Below, piece after piece: positions 46,612-57,367 of a stretch of DNA of 64,000 bases. Made by a program: the position numbers and the translations under genes. A model generated the notes under the pieces. That model searched no databases. It worked only from the letters and a program-made list of their open reading frames with translations, and had not been told where the DNA came from. This DNA comes from Myxococcales bacterium. GTDB taxonomy: Bacteria > Myxococcota_A > Polyangia > Polyangiales > GCA-016699535. The DNA is taken from NCBI GenBank assembly GCA_016699535.1, contig CP064980.1, positions 310,001-374,000 on the forward strand. The letters run 5' to 3'. The stretch's first letter is position 1; each line of letters begins with the position of its first letter.

Positions 46612-47856
46612 TTAATCACCAAAGACTTCATCAACCTTTGGCAAGATATTCGTTTTGTTTTTTTTCGGGGTCTTTTTGCTGGTATTGAGTTTTTGTTGCT
46701 TTGTCGAAGAGACATTTGCTCTTTGCTTGGGAACCTTCGATGCACCGGTATTGGGGGGCGGTAGCAACTCAATACCTGAATCCAAGCTTTTAGTGTCCTC
46801 GATCTCTTGGCTTGATACTTGGATCCTTTTAGCTGCCTTGGGAACTTGAGAACGCGTGGCTGCGTAAATTCCAACACCTAGCAGACTAACAGCAATCACG
46901 ATCAACAGAATGCCTAAACGGTAGCTCTTCAAGCGAGGCGTATGAAGACTAACTGTCGGAGCGGTACCAAAAACCGATTTAGGATCAGTTGAAGAAGGAT
47001 ATTTCGACGCTGCACTCAGAATCTCGCGCAATGCTGCTACAAATGCTATGCAGCTTGAAAACCGTCTGTGCACAGAGCGTGAAAGCGCTCTCTCAAAAGC
47101 ATGATCGAGGCTGCGATTTTCGTAGCCAAGCTCGCTTGGCAGCCTGGGCTCTTTGGTCAGAATCGCTACAAGCATTCTCGAGGGGCTATCCACTTCATAA
47201 GGAAGCTCCCCGGTAAATAGCTCAAGTGCTATGGCCGCAAAGGCATAACGATCAGCTTCGGGGCCTATATGTTTACTGCCTTCAGCTTGCTCTGGCGCCA
47301 TGTATGCCGGGGTGCCAAGCACCGATCCAGTTTGCGTGGCCAAGGAGTGTTTACTTTCGGTGTTTTTGGCTAAACCAAAATCAAGCACTTTGACAAAGTC
47401 GCGTCCGGCTGCGCCTTGTATCACAAAAACATTATCTGGTTTCAAATCTCGATGAATCACGCCACGTTCATGCGCGTAGTCAACCGCAGAAGCAATCTGC
47501 TCCAACAACTCTAGAGTTCTTTGCTCTGGCAGAAGAGTTTCTTCGATCAACTCGCGCAAGCAATGACCTTCGAGCCATTCAAGTGCGATAAAATAACGAC
47601 CATCATCGAGACGATCAAAATCAAACACCTTGATGATATGCGGATGGTTAAGCTCTGCCGCTAACCTTGCCTCGCGTTCAAAACGTTTTTGCGCATCCTC
47701 AGTATCGCGATACTCAGCATTGAGTACTTTAATGGCGACCGTATGTCCCAATCGCAAATGCGTTCCACGGTAGACCCTTCCAATGCCGCCGTCGGCTACA
47801 TGGGCGTCCACCCGGTAGCTACCGGCAAGCACTTTGCCAATTAAGGAATCCTGCAT
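46612..47856 (-). CDS. Hanks-type Ser/Thr protein kinase, membrane-anchored
   Basis: A 414-residue kinase: glycine loop ADGGIGRVYRG, Lys43 (VAIK), HRDLKPDN (Asp137), DFG at 159-161 and APE at 187-189. One membrane helix at about 313-333. The short outer segment is Ser/Lys-rich and has no sensor fold. It lies on the same strand as the TPR/barrel and Cys-rich lipoprotein genes downstream, with a 67-base gap. Confidence 0.9.
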   Translation of the reverse strand: MQDSLIGKVLAGSYRVDAHVADGGIGRVYRGTHLRLGHTVAIKVLNAEYRDTEDAQKRFEREARLAAELNHPHIIKVFDFDRLDDGRYFIALEWLEGHCLRELIEETLLPEQRTLELLEQIASAVDYAHERGVIHRDLKPDNVFVIQGAAGRDFVKVLDFGLAKNTESKHSLATQTGSVLGTPAYMAPEQAEGSKHIGPEADRYAFAAIALELFTGELPYEVDSPSRMLVAILTKEPRLPSELGYENRSLDHAFERALSRSVHRRFSSCIAFVAALREILSAASKYPSSTDPKSVFGTAPTVSLHTPRLKSYRLGILLIVIAVSLLGVGIYAATRSQVPKAAKRIQVSSQEIEDTKSLDSGIELLPPPNTGASKVPKQRANVSSTKQQKLNTSKKTPKKNKTNILPKVDEVFGD

Positions 47857-47987
47857 CGCGCTGCGATAGTAGCACTTTTCTTCGTGGCTTCACGAGACAA
47901 TGCCAGTTTTAATGCATCGTGATAACGGACAGGTCAAAGTCGTGTTCGCGCACGATTCAATTGTGCGCACATCTTTCGAATAACATG

Positions 47988-48031
47988 CTGAGGTGCTGCC
48001 CCGAGAGCACTAGGTCTCGGCAGCACCTCAG
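47988..48031 (-). terminator. Strong hairpin after dnaK
   Basis: CTGAGGTGCTG pairs with CAGCACCTCAG (11 bp) and CCGAGA with TCTCGG inside, with an 8-base loop. It lies 48-91 bases beyond the dnaK stop. No clear T-run follows on the minus strand, so the stop function is not certain. Confidence 0.55.
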
Positions 48032-48078
48032 ATGTTTATACCGCGCAAACAGTTTCTTAGAACAGAACTAGCGGTTGA

Positions 48079-49989
48079 TTAGGCGCGTTCTTCAAACTCT
48101 GCATCGATGACGTCGTCTTTTTTCTTGTCATCGCTAGCTTCATCGGATGAACCAGAAGCTGCTCCTTCGGCCGCAGCCCCACCTGAAGCGGTAGCGGCTT
48201 CGTAAGCCTTGGTGGCAACTTCTTGCATGAGTGCTTCAACTTCTTTGATGCCACTTTCGATAGCTGAGGCGTCGTTCTTTTCAATCGACTCACGTAGAGT
48301 CTTGATTTTACCCTCGACCTCTTCGACCTTGGCTTTTTCTAGTTTATCGCCAGCTTCTTTGACTGATTTTTCAACCGAGTAGCAAAGCTGATCGGCTTTG
48401 TTGCGAAGTTCGATTTCTTCGCGTCGCTTTTTGTCTTCTGCTTCGTGCGAGGCTGCATCATCGACCATCTTCGAGACTTCATCTTCTGAAAGGCCAATGC
48501 GTGCTTCGATTTTCACGTTCTGCTCTTTGCCAGACACTTCGTCTTTGGCATTGACCGAAAGAATACCGTTGGCGTCAATATCAAAGGTAACTTTGATCTT
48601 AGGCACACCGCGAGGCGCAGGCATAATGCCATCAAGGAAGAAACGACCCAGTGTGCGGTTGTCGCTAGCTTGAGCACGTTCTCCTTGGAGTACATGAATC
48701 TCAACCCGTGGTTGATTGTCATCGGCCGTCGAAAAGACTTCTTCTTTTTTGGTTGGAATCGTTGTGTTACGCGCAATGAGCGTGGTCATGACGCCACCAA
48801 GGGTTTCCACACCCAAGGAAAGCGGAGTCACGTCCAAAAGCACCATGTCTTTAACATCGCCTGCGAGCACACCGGCCTGGACCGCGGCACCAATGGCTAC
48901 CACTTCATCAGGGTTCACACCGCGATGAGGATCGCGACCAAAGAATTTCTTGACCGCTTCTTGCACCATTGGAATACGGGTTGAGCCACCCACCAGCACC
49001 ACTTCTTGAATGTCGCTTGCCGCTTTGCCAGCATCCGCCAAGGCTTTTTTGCATGGCTCGAGGGAGCGCTGCACCAAGTCGTCAATCATCGACTCAAACT
49101 TCGCTCGCGTCAGCTTGAGGTTGAGATGCTTAGGTCCGGATGCATCCGCCGTAAGGAAAGGCAGATTGACTGTGGTCTCAAGTTTTGATGAAAGCTCAAT
49201 CTTTGCTTTCTCAGCTGCGTCTTTAAGACGTTGCAGCACCATTTTATCTTTCGAAACGTCGATGCCTTGATCTTTCTTGAACTCTTCAATCAAGTATTGC
49301 ATCACAAGCTCATCGAGGTCATCACCACCCAGAGAGGTGTCACCGTTGGTGCTGATCACTTGGACAACGTTATCGCCGACCTCCAAAATCGAGATATCAA
49401 AGGTACCACCACCAAAGTCGTAGACCGCAATGAGTTGCTCGTTTTTCTTATCAAGTCCGTAGGCAAGTGCCGCAGCAGTTGGCTCGTTGACAATACGCTT
49501 AACCTCAAGCCCAGCAATTTTGCCAGCATCTTTCGTGGCTTGGCGCTGCGAGTCGTTAAAATAAGCGGGTACCGTAATCACCGCTTCGGTGACTGGCTCG
49601 CCAAGATAGTTCTCAGCTGCCGTTTTGAGTTTACGCAGCACGTGTGAAGAGACTTCGGGTGCGGCAATGGATTTACCTCGCACTTCAAAACCCGCATCGC
49701 CGTTTGGTCGTTTGACGACTTTGTAGGCTGCTTTGGATGCAACGGCTTCGACTTCATCAAAACGACGGCCGATAAAACGTTTTGCCGAAAAGACGGTGCC
49801 TTCTGGGTTGGTAATGGCCTGACGTTTTGCAATCTGGCCCACCAGAACGTGGTCTTGGTCATCCCAAGCAACGACCGATGGCGTAATGCGATCGCCTTCC
49901 TCATTGACAATCACTTTAGGCTCTTTGCCCTCCATCACCGCAACTACTGAGTTTGTCGTCCCTAAATCGATACCAATAATTTTTCCCAT
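48079..49989 (-). CDS. dnaK: Chaperone DnaK (Hsp70)
   Basis: A 636-residue Hsp70: ATPase start MGKIIGIDLGTTNSVVAVME, then VTEAVITVPAYFNDSQRQAT, VYDFGGGTFDISILE and VVLVGGSTRIPMVQ, the substrate-binding part (DVTPLSLGVETLGGVMT), and the tail KKDDVIDAEFEE. It folds new and stressed proteins with GrpE and DnaJ, which are not in the window. GGAGGAG precedes the ATG. Confidence 0.97.
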   Translation of the reverse strand: MGKIIGIDLGTTNSVVAVMEGKEPKVIVNEEGDRITPSVVAWDDQDHVLVGQIAKRQAITNPEGTVFSAKRFIGRRFDEVEAVASKAAYKVVKRPNGDAGFEVRGKSIAAPEVSSHVLRKLKTAAENYLGEPVTEAVITVPAYFNDSQRQATKDAGKIAGLEVKRIVNEPTAAALAYGLDKKNEQLIAVYDFGGGTFDISILEVGDNVVQVISTNGDTSLGGDDLDELVMQYLIEEFKKDQGIDVSKDKMVLQRLKDAAEKAKIELSSKLETTVNLPFLTADASGPKHLNLKLTRAKFESMIDDLVQRSLEPCKKALADAGKAASDIQEVVLVGGSTRIPMVQEAVKKFFGRDPHRGVNPDEVVAIGAAVQAGVLAGDVKDMVLLDVTPLSLGVETLGGVMTTLIARNTTIPTKKEEVFSTADDNQPRVEIHVLQGERAQASDNRTLGRFFLDGIMPAPRGVPKIKVTFDIDANGILSVNAKDEVSGKEQNVKIEARIGLSEDEVSKMVDDAASHEAEDKKRREEIELRNKADQLCYSVEKSVKEAGDKLEKAKVEEVEGKIKTLRESIEKNDASAIESGIKEVEALMQEVATKAYEAATASGGAAAEGAASGSSDEASDDKKKDDVIDAEFEERA

Positions 49990-50132
49990 GTTCCTACTCC
50001 TCCAAGGGCCTGTGCGATTGCCCGGCGCTTTTTTCAGGTTTTCAGGACTTGTTGCAAGCCCAAATGCCTCTAAAAACCAAGCTAACCATCAAAATTTCAC
50101 CGTCAACCCTTAAGCTATGCTAAGCCCTGGCT

Positions 50133-50558
50133 ATGAAAAGCCAACGATTTTGGATGTTTTGCCTGTTGTTTGTGATGTTGCCAGCCTGCCAAAAAAACGG
50201 CCCAGGCGCATCCGATGAACTAATCGCCAAACTTCGAGCTAATATGGATAAAGCTCCCGAAAGCGAAGCGCAAGTCGAAGATCTCAACAGCCTTGCCAAG
50301 GAGATCGTCGAAAAGGATGCCTTCGGCGATATGCGTCGTTTTGAAGTCCAAGGCAAAATTGGTAAAGGCGAGCCCTGCTCACGCCATCCCGATTGCATGC
50401 AGCGTGGATTTGATGCCGACGATTGGGTCTATACCATCGGCCAGCAACCGGAAAGCGGTGTTTACTTCTTGCCCATGTTGTTTATTGGTTTTGATCGCGA
50501 AGGACATCACAGCCGCTCGCACTACATCGTTCGCGATATACCTGAAGAGACGAAATAA
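50133..50558 (+). CDS. Small hypothetical lipoprotein
   Basis: A 141-residue product with lipobox LLFVMLPACQ. A helical part (ELIAKLRANMDKAPESEAQ) is followed by a Cys pair and charged end (HPDCMQRGFDADDW). Divergent from dnaK, 17 bases ahead of the flippase gene. Family unknown. Confidence 0.65.
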   Translation: MKSQRFWMFCLLFVMLPACQKNGPGASDELIAKLRANMDKAPESEAQVEDLNSLAKEIVEKDAFGDMRRFEVQGKIGKGEPCSRHPDCMQRGFDADDWVYTIGQQPESGVYFLPMLFIGFDREGHHSRSHYIVRDIPEETK

Positions 50559-50575
50559 GCGTAACGTCGGATTCC

Positions 50576-52096
50576 GTGTCCACCGAGGCAAGTCACAAAC
50601 CCACTCATGCAGGCAGCGGCGCCTTGGCCATCGCTTCGGCAAAGATGTACTTCATTCTTTGCGCCTACGGCGTGCAACTTCTGTTGCCGCGCTTTTTCGA
50701 TAGCAAAGCAACCTTTGGTCTGTTCGCCTCGATCATGAATCTAACGGCTATCATCAACAACGTGTTGGTGGTTGCAACCATTCAAACCGTAAGTAAGTTT
50801 GTAAGTGAAGATCCCTTGGCACGTGAGCAACGCTTGCGCCAAGGTATTATTTTTCAAAGTCTTGTGGGATGCATTCTGGCACTAAGCGTATTTAGCAGCG
50901 CAAAGTGGGTTGCTTACAATCTTTTGCTCGATCCGAAGCTCACGTTGCTGCTGCAAACTGTTTCTGTCGTGATGTTTTGTTATTCCCTCTATGCCGCGAC
51001 GGTAGGCTACCTCAACGGCTCTCAGTCGTTCGTAAAACAAGCGGGCATGGATTTTGTTTTTTCCACGATACGCACTGCGGGCATACTTTTGGCAGCGGTC
51101 CTGGGCTTTGGCGCCCTTGGATCCATTCAAGGTCTATCGCTGGCCTCCATAGCAATTTTGGTTTTTGCCTTGCTCACGGTTGGCGTCGGCAAAGCTGGCG
51201 AGTTTATCCCCTGGAAACGTTGGCTGGCTTTCACAGCGCCTATCTGGCTCTATCAGATTTTCCTAAACAGCATCATGCAGATTGATTTGCTGGTGCTCAA
51301 ACGAACCGTCGCAGAGCTTGGCATAGCCTCCGGCCTAAGTACGGCACTAGCCGCAGAACAAGCATCAAACCTCGTAGGCGAGTACCGCGCTGCGCAAACC
51401 TTTGCCTTTATCCCTTATCAACTCATCTTGGCCGTAACCTTTATTGTCTTTCCCAAAGTATCACGCGCAGCCAGCAGTGGGGATCCCGCCACGGCCACCA
51501 AAACGATTCGCGAAGCAATTCGGTTTTCCTCGATTGTTCTGCTCGCCATCGCGTCCCCCATTGCCGGAGCCGCTGGTGGCGTGATGCGTATTGCCTATCC
51601 TGATAACTACCTAGGAGGCACAGGCGCACTAACCGTGCTGTCTTTTGGAATGGCTGCCTTGGCTCTGTTCGTGATTCTTGCCACTGCGCTAAGCGGAGCT
51701 GGCAAACCCACACTCGCCGCAGGCATTGCCGCCGTTGCCGCTTTCATCGTCTTTTTTGCAAATCGCATCCTCATACAACAGGCGGGGATCGGTGATCACA
51801 CGCCAGTTGCAGCAGCCACTGGCACAACCGTCGGCACTCTTGTCGCTCTTGTATTTGCTATTGCCGTCACACGAGGCATCTTTGATGCTTGTATTCCATG
51901 GCTGAGTTTTTTGCGCACGGCGCTCGCTGGAAGTGTAGCTTTTTTTGTGGCTCATGCCATCGCTCACCAAACAATCCTCGGTGCGCTGCTCGCGTTGAGC
52001 GTAAGTGGCCTGGCCTACCTTGGCGTTCTTTTCATCAGCAGAGAAATCAAACTCTCCGAACTAAAAGTTTTGATCGCTAATGCGCGCAAACGTTGA
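50576..52096 (+). CDS. Polysaccharide/lipid flippase-like membrane protein (MOP superfamily)
   Basis: A 506-residue protein with about 14 membrane helices. The pattern (AIASAKMYFILCAYGVQLLL, TVSKFVSED and RAAQTFAFIPYQLILAVTFI) resembles Wzx/MurJ/oligosaccharide flippases. It begins with GTG 50576, since no internal ATG would keep the N-terminus. Neighbouring glycosyltransferases are absent, so the cargo is unknown. Confidence 0.8.
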   Translation: MSTEASHKPTHAGSGALAIASAKMYFILCAYGVQLLLPRFFDSKATFGLFASIMNLTAIINNVLVVATIQTVSKFVSEDPLAREQRLRQGIIFQSLVGCILALSVFSSAKWVAYNLLLDPKLTLLLQTVSVVMFCYSLYAATVGYLNGSQSFVKQAGMDFVFSTIRTAGILLAAVLGFGALGSIQGLSLASIAILVFALLTVGVGKAGEFIPWKRWLAFTAPIWLYQIFLNSIMQIDLLVLKRTVAELGIASGLSTALAAEQASNLVGEYRAAQTFAFIPYQLILAVTFIVFPKVSRAASSGDPATATKTIREAIRFSSIVLLAIASPIAGAAGGVMRIAYPDNYLGGTGALTVLSFGMAALALFVILATALSGAGKPTLAAGIAAVAAFIVFFANRILIQQAGIGDHTPVAAATGTTVGTLVALVFAIAVTRGIFDACIPWLSFLRTALAGSVAFFVAHAIAHQTILGALLALSVSGLAYLGVLFISREIKLSELKVLIANARKR

Positions 52097-53883
52097 AGTT
52101 CTTATTCCAGACAACTAACTGTATTATTGATTTGAGTTTAGCGATTTTAAAAACAGCAAGCCCGTCGCAATGGGTTGTTTTTTTCATAATAGTCTTCAAG
52201 GACTCGTAGTTCACGGCTAAGTTCTTGTTGAAGCTTCGTTGCACACTTCGCTTTGACAATTTTTCAAGAAGGTTCCAGCGCAAGAGCCATTCGTTCGGAT
52301 AGTCTTTTTGTAGGATCGCATAGATATCATTGACGATGCGTTCAATCTCCTTCGATGACATGCTTTGCAGATCGATGGCAGCATGCTTTTCATACAGCGT
52401 AAGCAAGTGCGTTTCTTGTTCATCAAGGCTCGGTACCAATGGCACGCGTTTCGTTGGGTAGGCTGCCTGGGGCCAAAACGCGGGATCACATGCTCCAGCG
52501 TGCAGCGTCTTTACTTCATTGCCAAGGATAAGTGGGTAGAGCCCGGAATCACAGCGCATAAGTAAGATTTCACCCTGATAGATTTCGCAGTCTCTAATCC
52601 ACAGCAGACCCAGTCGATCCTGCTCTCGAGACTCCACTCGCTCAAGTTTGCCCCTTAACTTGCATACCCGAACGGTATTTCAAATGAAGTTTCGCATCCG
52701 AAGTTAAGTAACGTTTACGAAATTCAGACTCGCTTTGATCTGAGGGCTCTTCGCCATCAGCAAGTCTTCCCAGTGGCAGCAGGTACTCTTGAGCCAAACA
52801 ATTTGCATCCGCTGCACTCACGACAATGCGGTCGTTTTCAGCAAGCGCAACGGGCCCCTTGTAGGCAATCAGATGCACTGTGTCTTGCTCCACTGTCGCG
52901 TGACTAAGCTCTGCGATGATTTGCATGCCAGAGTTAAGCACCGTTGTGGCGACTTCTTGACTGCTAAGTGCTATGCTCAGAGCTTTTAGGCCACCTTGTC
53001 GATAGGCCATTGTCTCAGCAGCCTGCTCAAGTACCTCGTTGAGCTGCTCAAAGGATTCAGCCACGAAAAGCTGCGGCTGGGTGCGCGTAATATCGTAGCC
53101 GGTTTCTAGACATTCTAACGATAGTTTACGTTTTTCAACTTGGTGAATATGACTTATGTGGCTTTCCCCGAGCGAAGATAAAAGGCCAGCGCCGTAAATC
53201 TGATAGTCATCAAGCGTGCCGACAAGGCCATATTCCACTGTCCACCAATAAAAGCGCGCAAGCCGTGCCGCTTCGCTAAGGTCATGCTTTTCTTCAACCC
53301 GCGCACTCAAGTTTGCTTCTGCGCGAGCTATCTCAGCCGCAGTTGCGTTGGGATTGCCTTTGGTTTCAGATAAATCGAAGATTGCGTTGTACAGGCGCGC
53401 ATCGTAGGGACAAGAAAAAGCCTTGCTACCGACTTCACCGCTCTTCTTTAAGAATGCGGCATAACCTGGATCCACCAGGATAGGAGAGTGGCCCGCCGAT
53501 TCGTGGATGATGTCTGGAGCAGGTGTGTAGGGCAACTGATCGCGGCTACGGATATCCGCTGCAATCGGCAAAATTGCGAGTCTTAGAAACTCTTGAAATG
53601 CACGTGGCGGAATAAAGCCATCGACACATACAGCGCCCCAACCAAAGTGAGACAGGCAAGTATCCATGTAAGCTATGCGAGGAATGCGTTCGACAGAGAT
53701 GCCAGTATCGCTTAAGCCGCGGCGATACGCCGGATGAGCTGTGTCCTTGAGATGCGCTCCTGTATGCAAAAGCACGAAGCGCCAGACGGCTTGATCCATT
53801 TCATTGTAAGCACTGTAGTCCTGCTCCACAACGAAAGGTCGCAAATGAAAAGGAACACGATCCAGAGTATGGGTTTCGCTCAT
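52077..53883 (-). CDS. Biopterin-dependent aromatic amino acid hydroxylase, long form, frameshifted
   Basis: The first frame (to 52642) has the iron site HESAGH (His127, His132) and WWTVEYGL (Glu217), and lacks a regulatory ACT domain. It would hydroxylate phenylalanine to tyrosine. Long relatives known from other bacteria have a C-terminal extension; here the extension runs into a second frame (52077-52637). One extra G in GGGG (plus CCCC at 52651-52654) causes the shift, and removing it gives GMQVKGKLERVESRE. The extension contains the RSGMQVKGK-type beta strand. Start ATG 53883 is preferred; 53895 is possible. Confidence 0.8.
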
Positions 53884-54048
53884 AGCCTTACGCATAACAG
53901 TGTTCCACCGATCGCTTCAAACGCTGCGCTTGTTACTGCGCAAAACAGGCTATTTCTCTTCCATGGGATTGACGTAGATCAATTTGATCGACGGAATGCC
54001 GACTCCAATAGTGTGCGAAGCCTAATACGCTGAGCTATAATTTATTGT

Positions 54049-55308
54049 ATGGCCGACATCCATCGAAGAACTCTTTTTGAGCTACGTCACATACTTTTTG
54101 TTTTTGCCTTGCTTGCATCTTGCGTCAACGGAAAAGTAGAATCTTTACCAACAAACACCGGAACAGGAACAAACGACGCAGGAACGAACACTCCTCCCGA
54201 ATACCATCCAAGCCCTGTAAGCGCACCAGAGTTAACTCAAAAATTAAATCGTCCGGCTAACTTTCTGATTGGCATGGGCAATGACCTGTCGAACGATCAC
54301 AATCAAGACGGCATCTATTCCTTGGGAGTAACACTCGATTTGCACTATGCTTACTTGGTCGGTCTTTCTGGTCAAGGCGGTTGGCCGGACTGGAATGAAG
54401 GCGGCAGCTTCGTAAACATACTAGCTGATAGCGCTGATTCACATGGCGTAGTCCCCATGTTTACAACCTATTCCATGGCCGCATGGGGCGAAGCCAATCT
54501 CTCGGTACTGACCAACGATGAGTACATGCAAGCCTATTGGAATGACACAAGACTGCTCTTTGAACGCCTAGCCATATTCGACAAGCCCGCAGTGGTACAT
54601 TTGGAGCCTGATTTTTGGGCTTATGCGCAGCAGCAATCGTCTGGGAACGACCCTGCTTCGCTCGATGCGCATGTCTCTTCCTTCGATCCACTATGCAGCG
54701 GACTAAGTGATAACCTCGTTGGCATGGTTCAATGCATCATTCATCTCGCACGAAGCATAGCGCCTAAAGTTGTGCTTGGTTTTCACGTTTCGCCTTGGAG
54801 CGGAAGCACTAGCGATACTATTGCTTTTATGAAAGCGCTTGGTATTCAAAACGGGGATTTCTTTGTGGTTGAGACTTTGGACCGCGATGCAGGGTGTTTT
54901 GAAGCACAAGCGCCGGAATGCCAACGCAATGATGGTCCATGGTATTGGGATGAGACCAACCAAAGCAGCCCCAACTTCCACGAGCACCTGAGTTGGGTCT
55001 CTGAACTTTCAACAGCCTTTGATCTTCCCGCTTTGTGGTGGCAAATGCCTTTTGGGGTGCCAAGCGATCAAGAAGGTGGATCTCCAGGACAGTACCGAGA
55101 CAACCGGGTAAAATATTTGTTCTCACATGTGCAGGAATTTATCGACGCTGGCGGTGTAGGTGCCGTCTTTGGTACGGGTGCAGGTAATCAAACCACCATC
55201 GATACGGATGGCGGTCAGTTTAAAGACGCCGTTAGCACTTACTACGAAACCCAAATCCGTTATAGTTCGGTATCATGGTCAAAAGACGAGTGTGGGCCCT
55301 ATGCTTGA
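54049..55308 (+). CDS. Lipoprotein with TIM-barrel/glycosidase-like features
   Basis: A 419-residue lipoprotein (LFVFALLASC). After a Thr/Pro/Gly linker, the sequence has strand-like segments typical of a glycoside hydrolase barrel: VVHLEPDFWAYAQ (possible acid Glu), VVLGFHVSPW, FFVVETLDRD and ALWWQMPFGVPS. Family not known to me. Its end overlaps the RCC1 gene by 34 bases. Secreted. Confidence 0.6.
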   Translation: MADIHRRTLFELRHILFVFALLASCVNGKVESLPTNTGTGTNDAGTNTPPEYHPSPVSAPELTQKLNRPANFLIGMGNDLSNDHNQDGIYSLGVTLDLHYAYLVGLSGQGGWPDWNEGGSFVNILADSADSHGVVPMFTTYSMAAWGEANLSVLTNDEYMQAYWNDTRLLFERLAIFDKPAVVHLEPDFWAYAQQQSSGNDPASLDAHVSSFDPLCSGLSDNLVGMVQCIIHLARSIAPKVVLGFHVSPWSGSTSDTIAFMKALGIQNGDFFVVETLDRDAGCFEAQAPECQRNDGPWYWDETNQSSPNFHEHLSWVSELSTAFDLPALWWQMPFGVPSDQEGGSPGQYRDNRVKYLFSHVQEFIDAGGVGAVFGTGAGNQTTIDTDGGQFKDAVSTYYETQIRYSSVSWSKDECGPYA

Positions 55309-57236
55309 CGCTGTGGCTAATTGTTTCATGTACTAACGACATCAATCGGCTCACGAACGATGAAAGCCCAGAGACCGTATTAGTAGAGGTGCCCGAACCG
55401 CTTGTTCACGGCAGCTCAGTTATTTTTGTATTTACCGGTTCCGATGATTTCAGCGTAAATGGCTTTGAATGTCAGCTTGATAGCGCCAGTTTTAGTAGCT
55501 GCTCTTCACCACACTCGATTCTGAACTTAGAGCCAGGTGGACACACTTTTGCGGTTCGGGCGGTTGATAGCAGCGGGCAGATTGATCCCACACCGGCTAC
55601 GGCCGCATGGACTGTACTCGCTTCGACACCAAACAATGCTGCGCCAGAAACGCTCCTCACTTTAACGCCCGAAGTCAACTCAAGTGACGCCGATGCGGTG
55701 TTCGAATTTTCGGGAACGGACGATACCGGAATTTCCCACTTTGAATGCTCGTTCGACGGTGCAGCCTTCGAGCTGTGTGAATCACCCCTTGTTTTGTTTG
55801 ATCTCGCCGACGCAGAGCACATCTTTGCTGTCCGAGCAGTCGATACGCCTCAAGGTCTCGCCGATTCCACACCCGCAAGCTTTACCTGGTCAATTGAAAC
55901 TTTGCCTGAAATCGAAGTTCGCTACCAACCATCGACCATAACCCCACTCACCACGGCAACGATCATTTTAGATTCACCTTCAGCGGATTTTTCTCATTTC
56001 ATGTGCGCCTTCGATTCTTCCGATTACGAACCCTGCACTGCAACCACTACCCGAGAACTCCTAAGCTTGGGGGAGCATCGCTTTGAAGCCTATGCGGTCG
56101 ATACCGCAGGCAATGAGGGCGACCCACCTGCGCTCGTTGTGTGGAACGTTGTTACGCCTACAGCCTGGAGCGTATCTAGCATCACGGCAGGCTTTGATCA
56201 TGCCTGCGCTATCGCAACAGACGGTACGCTTTGGTGTTGGGGTAGCAACGGTTTCGGGCAGCTCGGCATTGGCAGTGCGACGTCGCAATCTGTACCCACA
56301 CAAGTCGGGACACAAAACGATTGGATTGCGATTTCCGCTGGACGGCAACATACCTGCGGGATCCGCAGCCCAGACTCTCTTTGGTGTTGGGGATACAATC
56401 TTTATGGACAGCTCGGAGTGGGGGATACAACTTCCTATGATACACCACAGCTCGTTGCTGGAAATTGGCAAGCCGTTTCTTTAGGCCATTGGCATAGTTG
56501 CGCGATCAACACGAGTGATACGGCTTTTTGCTGGGGATTTAACGAGAACGGTCGTTTAGGAAACAACAACATCGTTGGCAGCAATTTGCCAGACAGTCAT
56601 GTTCCAAGTGCCGTGTACGGAGGAACTGGAATATCGAGCATCAGCGCCGGGGCAGGCCATAGCTGCGCAGTAAAGACCGACGCAGAGGTCATTTGTTGGG
56701 GATCGAACAGCGACGGGCAGCTTGGCGATGGCAGCATCGGTGAGCGCTGCGAGGGACGAGAGATGTCGGTCTTGGATTGGGAGTGCGCTCCTGCTCCGAT
56801 TGCCGAAAGTGGCCCCTGGAATCAAATTCATGCAGGAGGCCGTCACAGCTGCGGAATCAAAAACGATGGCAGCGCCTGGTGTTTTGGTGCAGCGGAACAT
56901 GGACAAATGGGAACGGCTCAGACCACAACGCAAGCCTTTCCGGGCTTGGTCGATACTGCAACCGACTACTCTACGATCGCAGCCGCTGGCGATCATGTGT
57001 GCGCTTTACAGAATGCAAACTTGGTGTGTTGGGGCTCCAATTCCCACGGACAACTCGGATTGCAAGGAATCAGTACAAGCACCATGCCCTCGTCCACCGG
57101 CACAGAGACGGCATGGATAGCCATCAGCGCGGCCGAGCATAGCAGTTGCGGCATACGAGCTGATCAAAGCGCGTGGTGCTGGGGTTCAACAAGCTATGTG
57201 CAGTCTTCGGTCCCAAGTTTTGTGCAAGGACCGTGA
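55275..57236 (+). CDS. Lipoprotein with Ig-like repeats and RCC1 beta-propeller
   Basis: A 653-residue lipoprotein (LTLWLIVSC). The N-terminal third has three bacterial Ig-like or chitobiase-like repeats (FECQLDSASFSSC, FECSFDGAAFELC, FMCAFDSSDYEPC). The C-terminal part has about seven RCC1 units (SCAIxxDGxxWCWGxNxxGQLG pattern). RCC1 units are frequent in myxobacterial surface proteins. Likely a binding protein. Confidence 0.8.
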   Translation: MVKRRVWALCLTLWLIVSCTNDINRLTNDESPETVLVEVPEPLVHGSSVIFVFTGSDDFSVNGFECQLDSASFSSCSSPHSILNLEPGGHTFAVRAVDSSGQIDPTPATAAWTVLASTPNNAAPETLLTLTPEVNSSDADAVFEFSGTDDTGISHFECSFDGAAFELCESPLVLFDLADAEHIFAVRAVDTPQGLADSTPASFTWSIETLPEIEVRYQPSTITPLTTATIILDSPSADFSHFMCAFDSSDYEPCTATTTRELLSLGEHRFEAYAVDTAGNEGDPPALVVWNVVTPTAWSVSSITAGFDHACAIATDGTLWCWGSNGFGQLGIGSATSQSVPTQVGTQNDWIAISAGRQHTCGIRSPDSLWCWGYNLYGQLGVGDTTSYDTPQLVAGNWQAVSLGHWHSCAINTSDTAFCWGFNENGRLGNNNIVGSNLPDSHVPSAVYGGTGISSISAGAGHSCAVKTDAEVICWGSNSDGQLGDGSIGERCEGREMSVLDWECAPAPIAESGPWNQIHAGGRHSCGIKNDGSAWCFGAAEHGQMGTAQTTTQAFPGLVDTATDYSTIAAAGDHVCALQNANLVCWGSNSHGQLGLQGISTSTMPSSTGTETAWIAISAAEHSSCGIRADQSAWCWGSTSYVQSSVPSFVQGP

Positions 57237-57367
57237 GCGGAGTACATTACCTTACTTTTCTTCGCGTTTTCCGACTAAATTTAGAATATTTATAGAATTT
57301 TATGCCTATTGTGATATCATTTTAAATTGAGTTAGTGATTCCAATTGGGTATGGGATTCAAATCACG

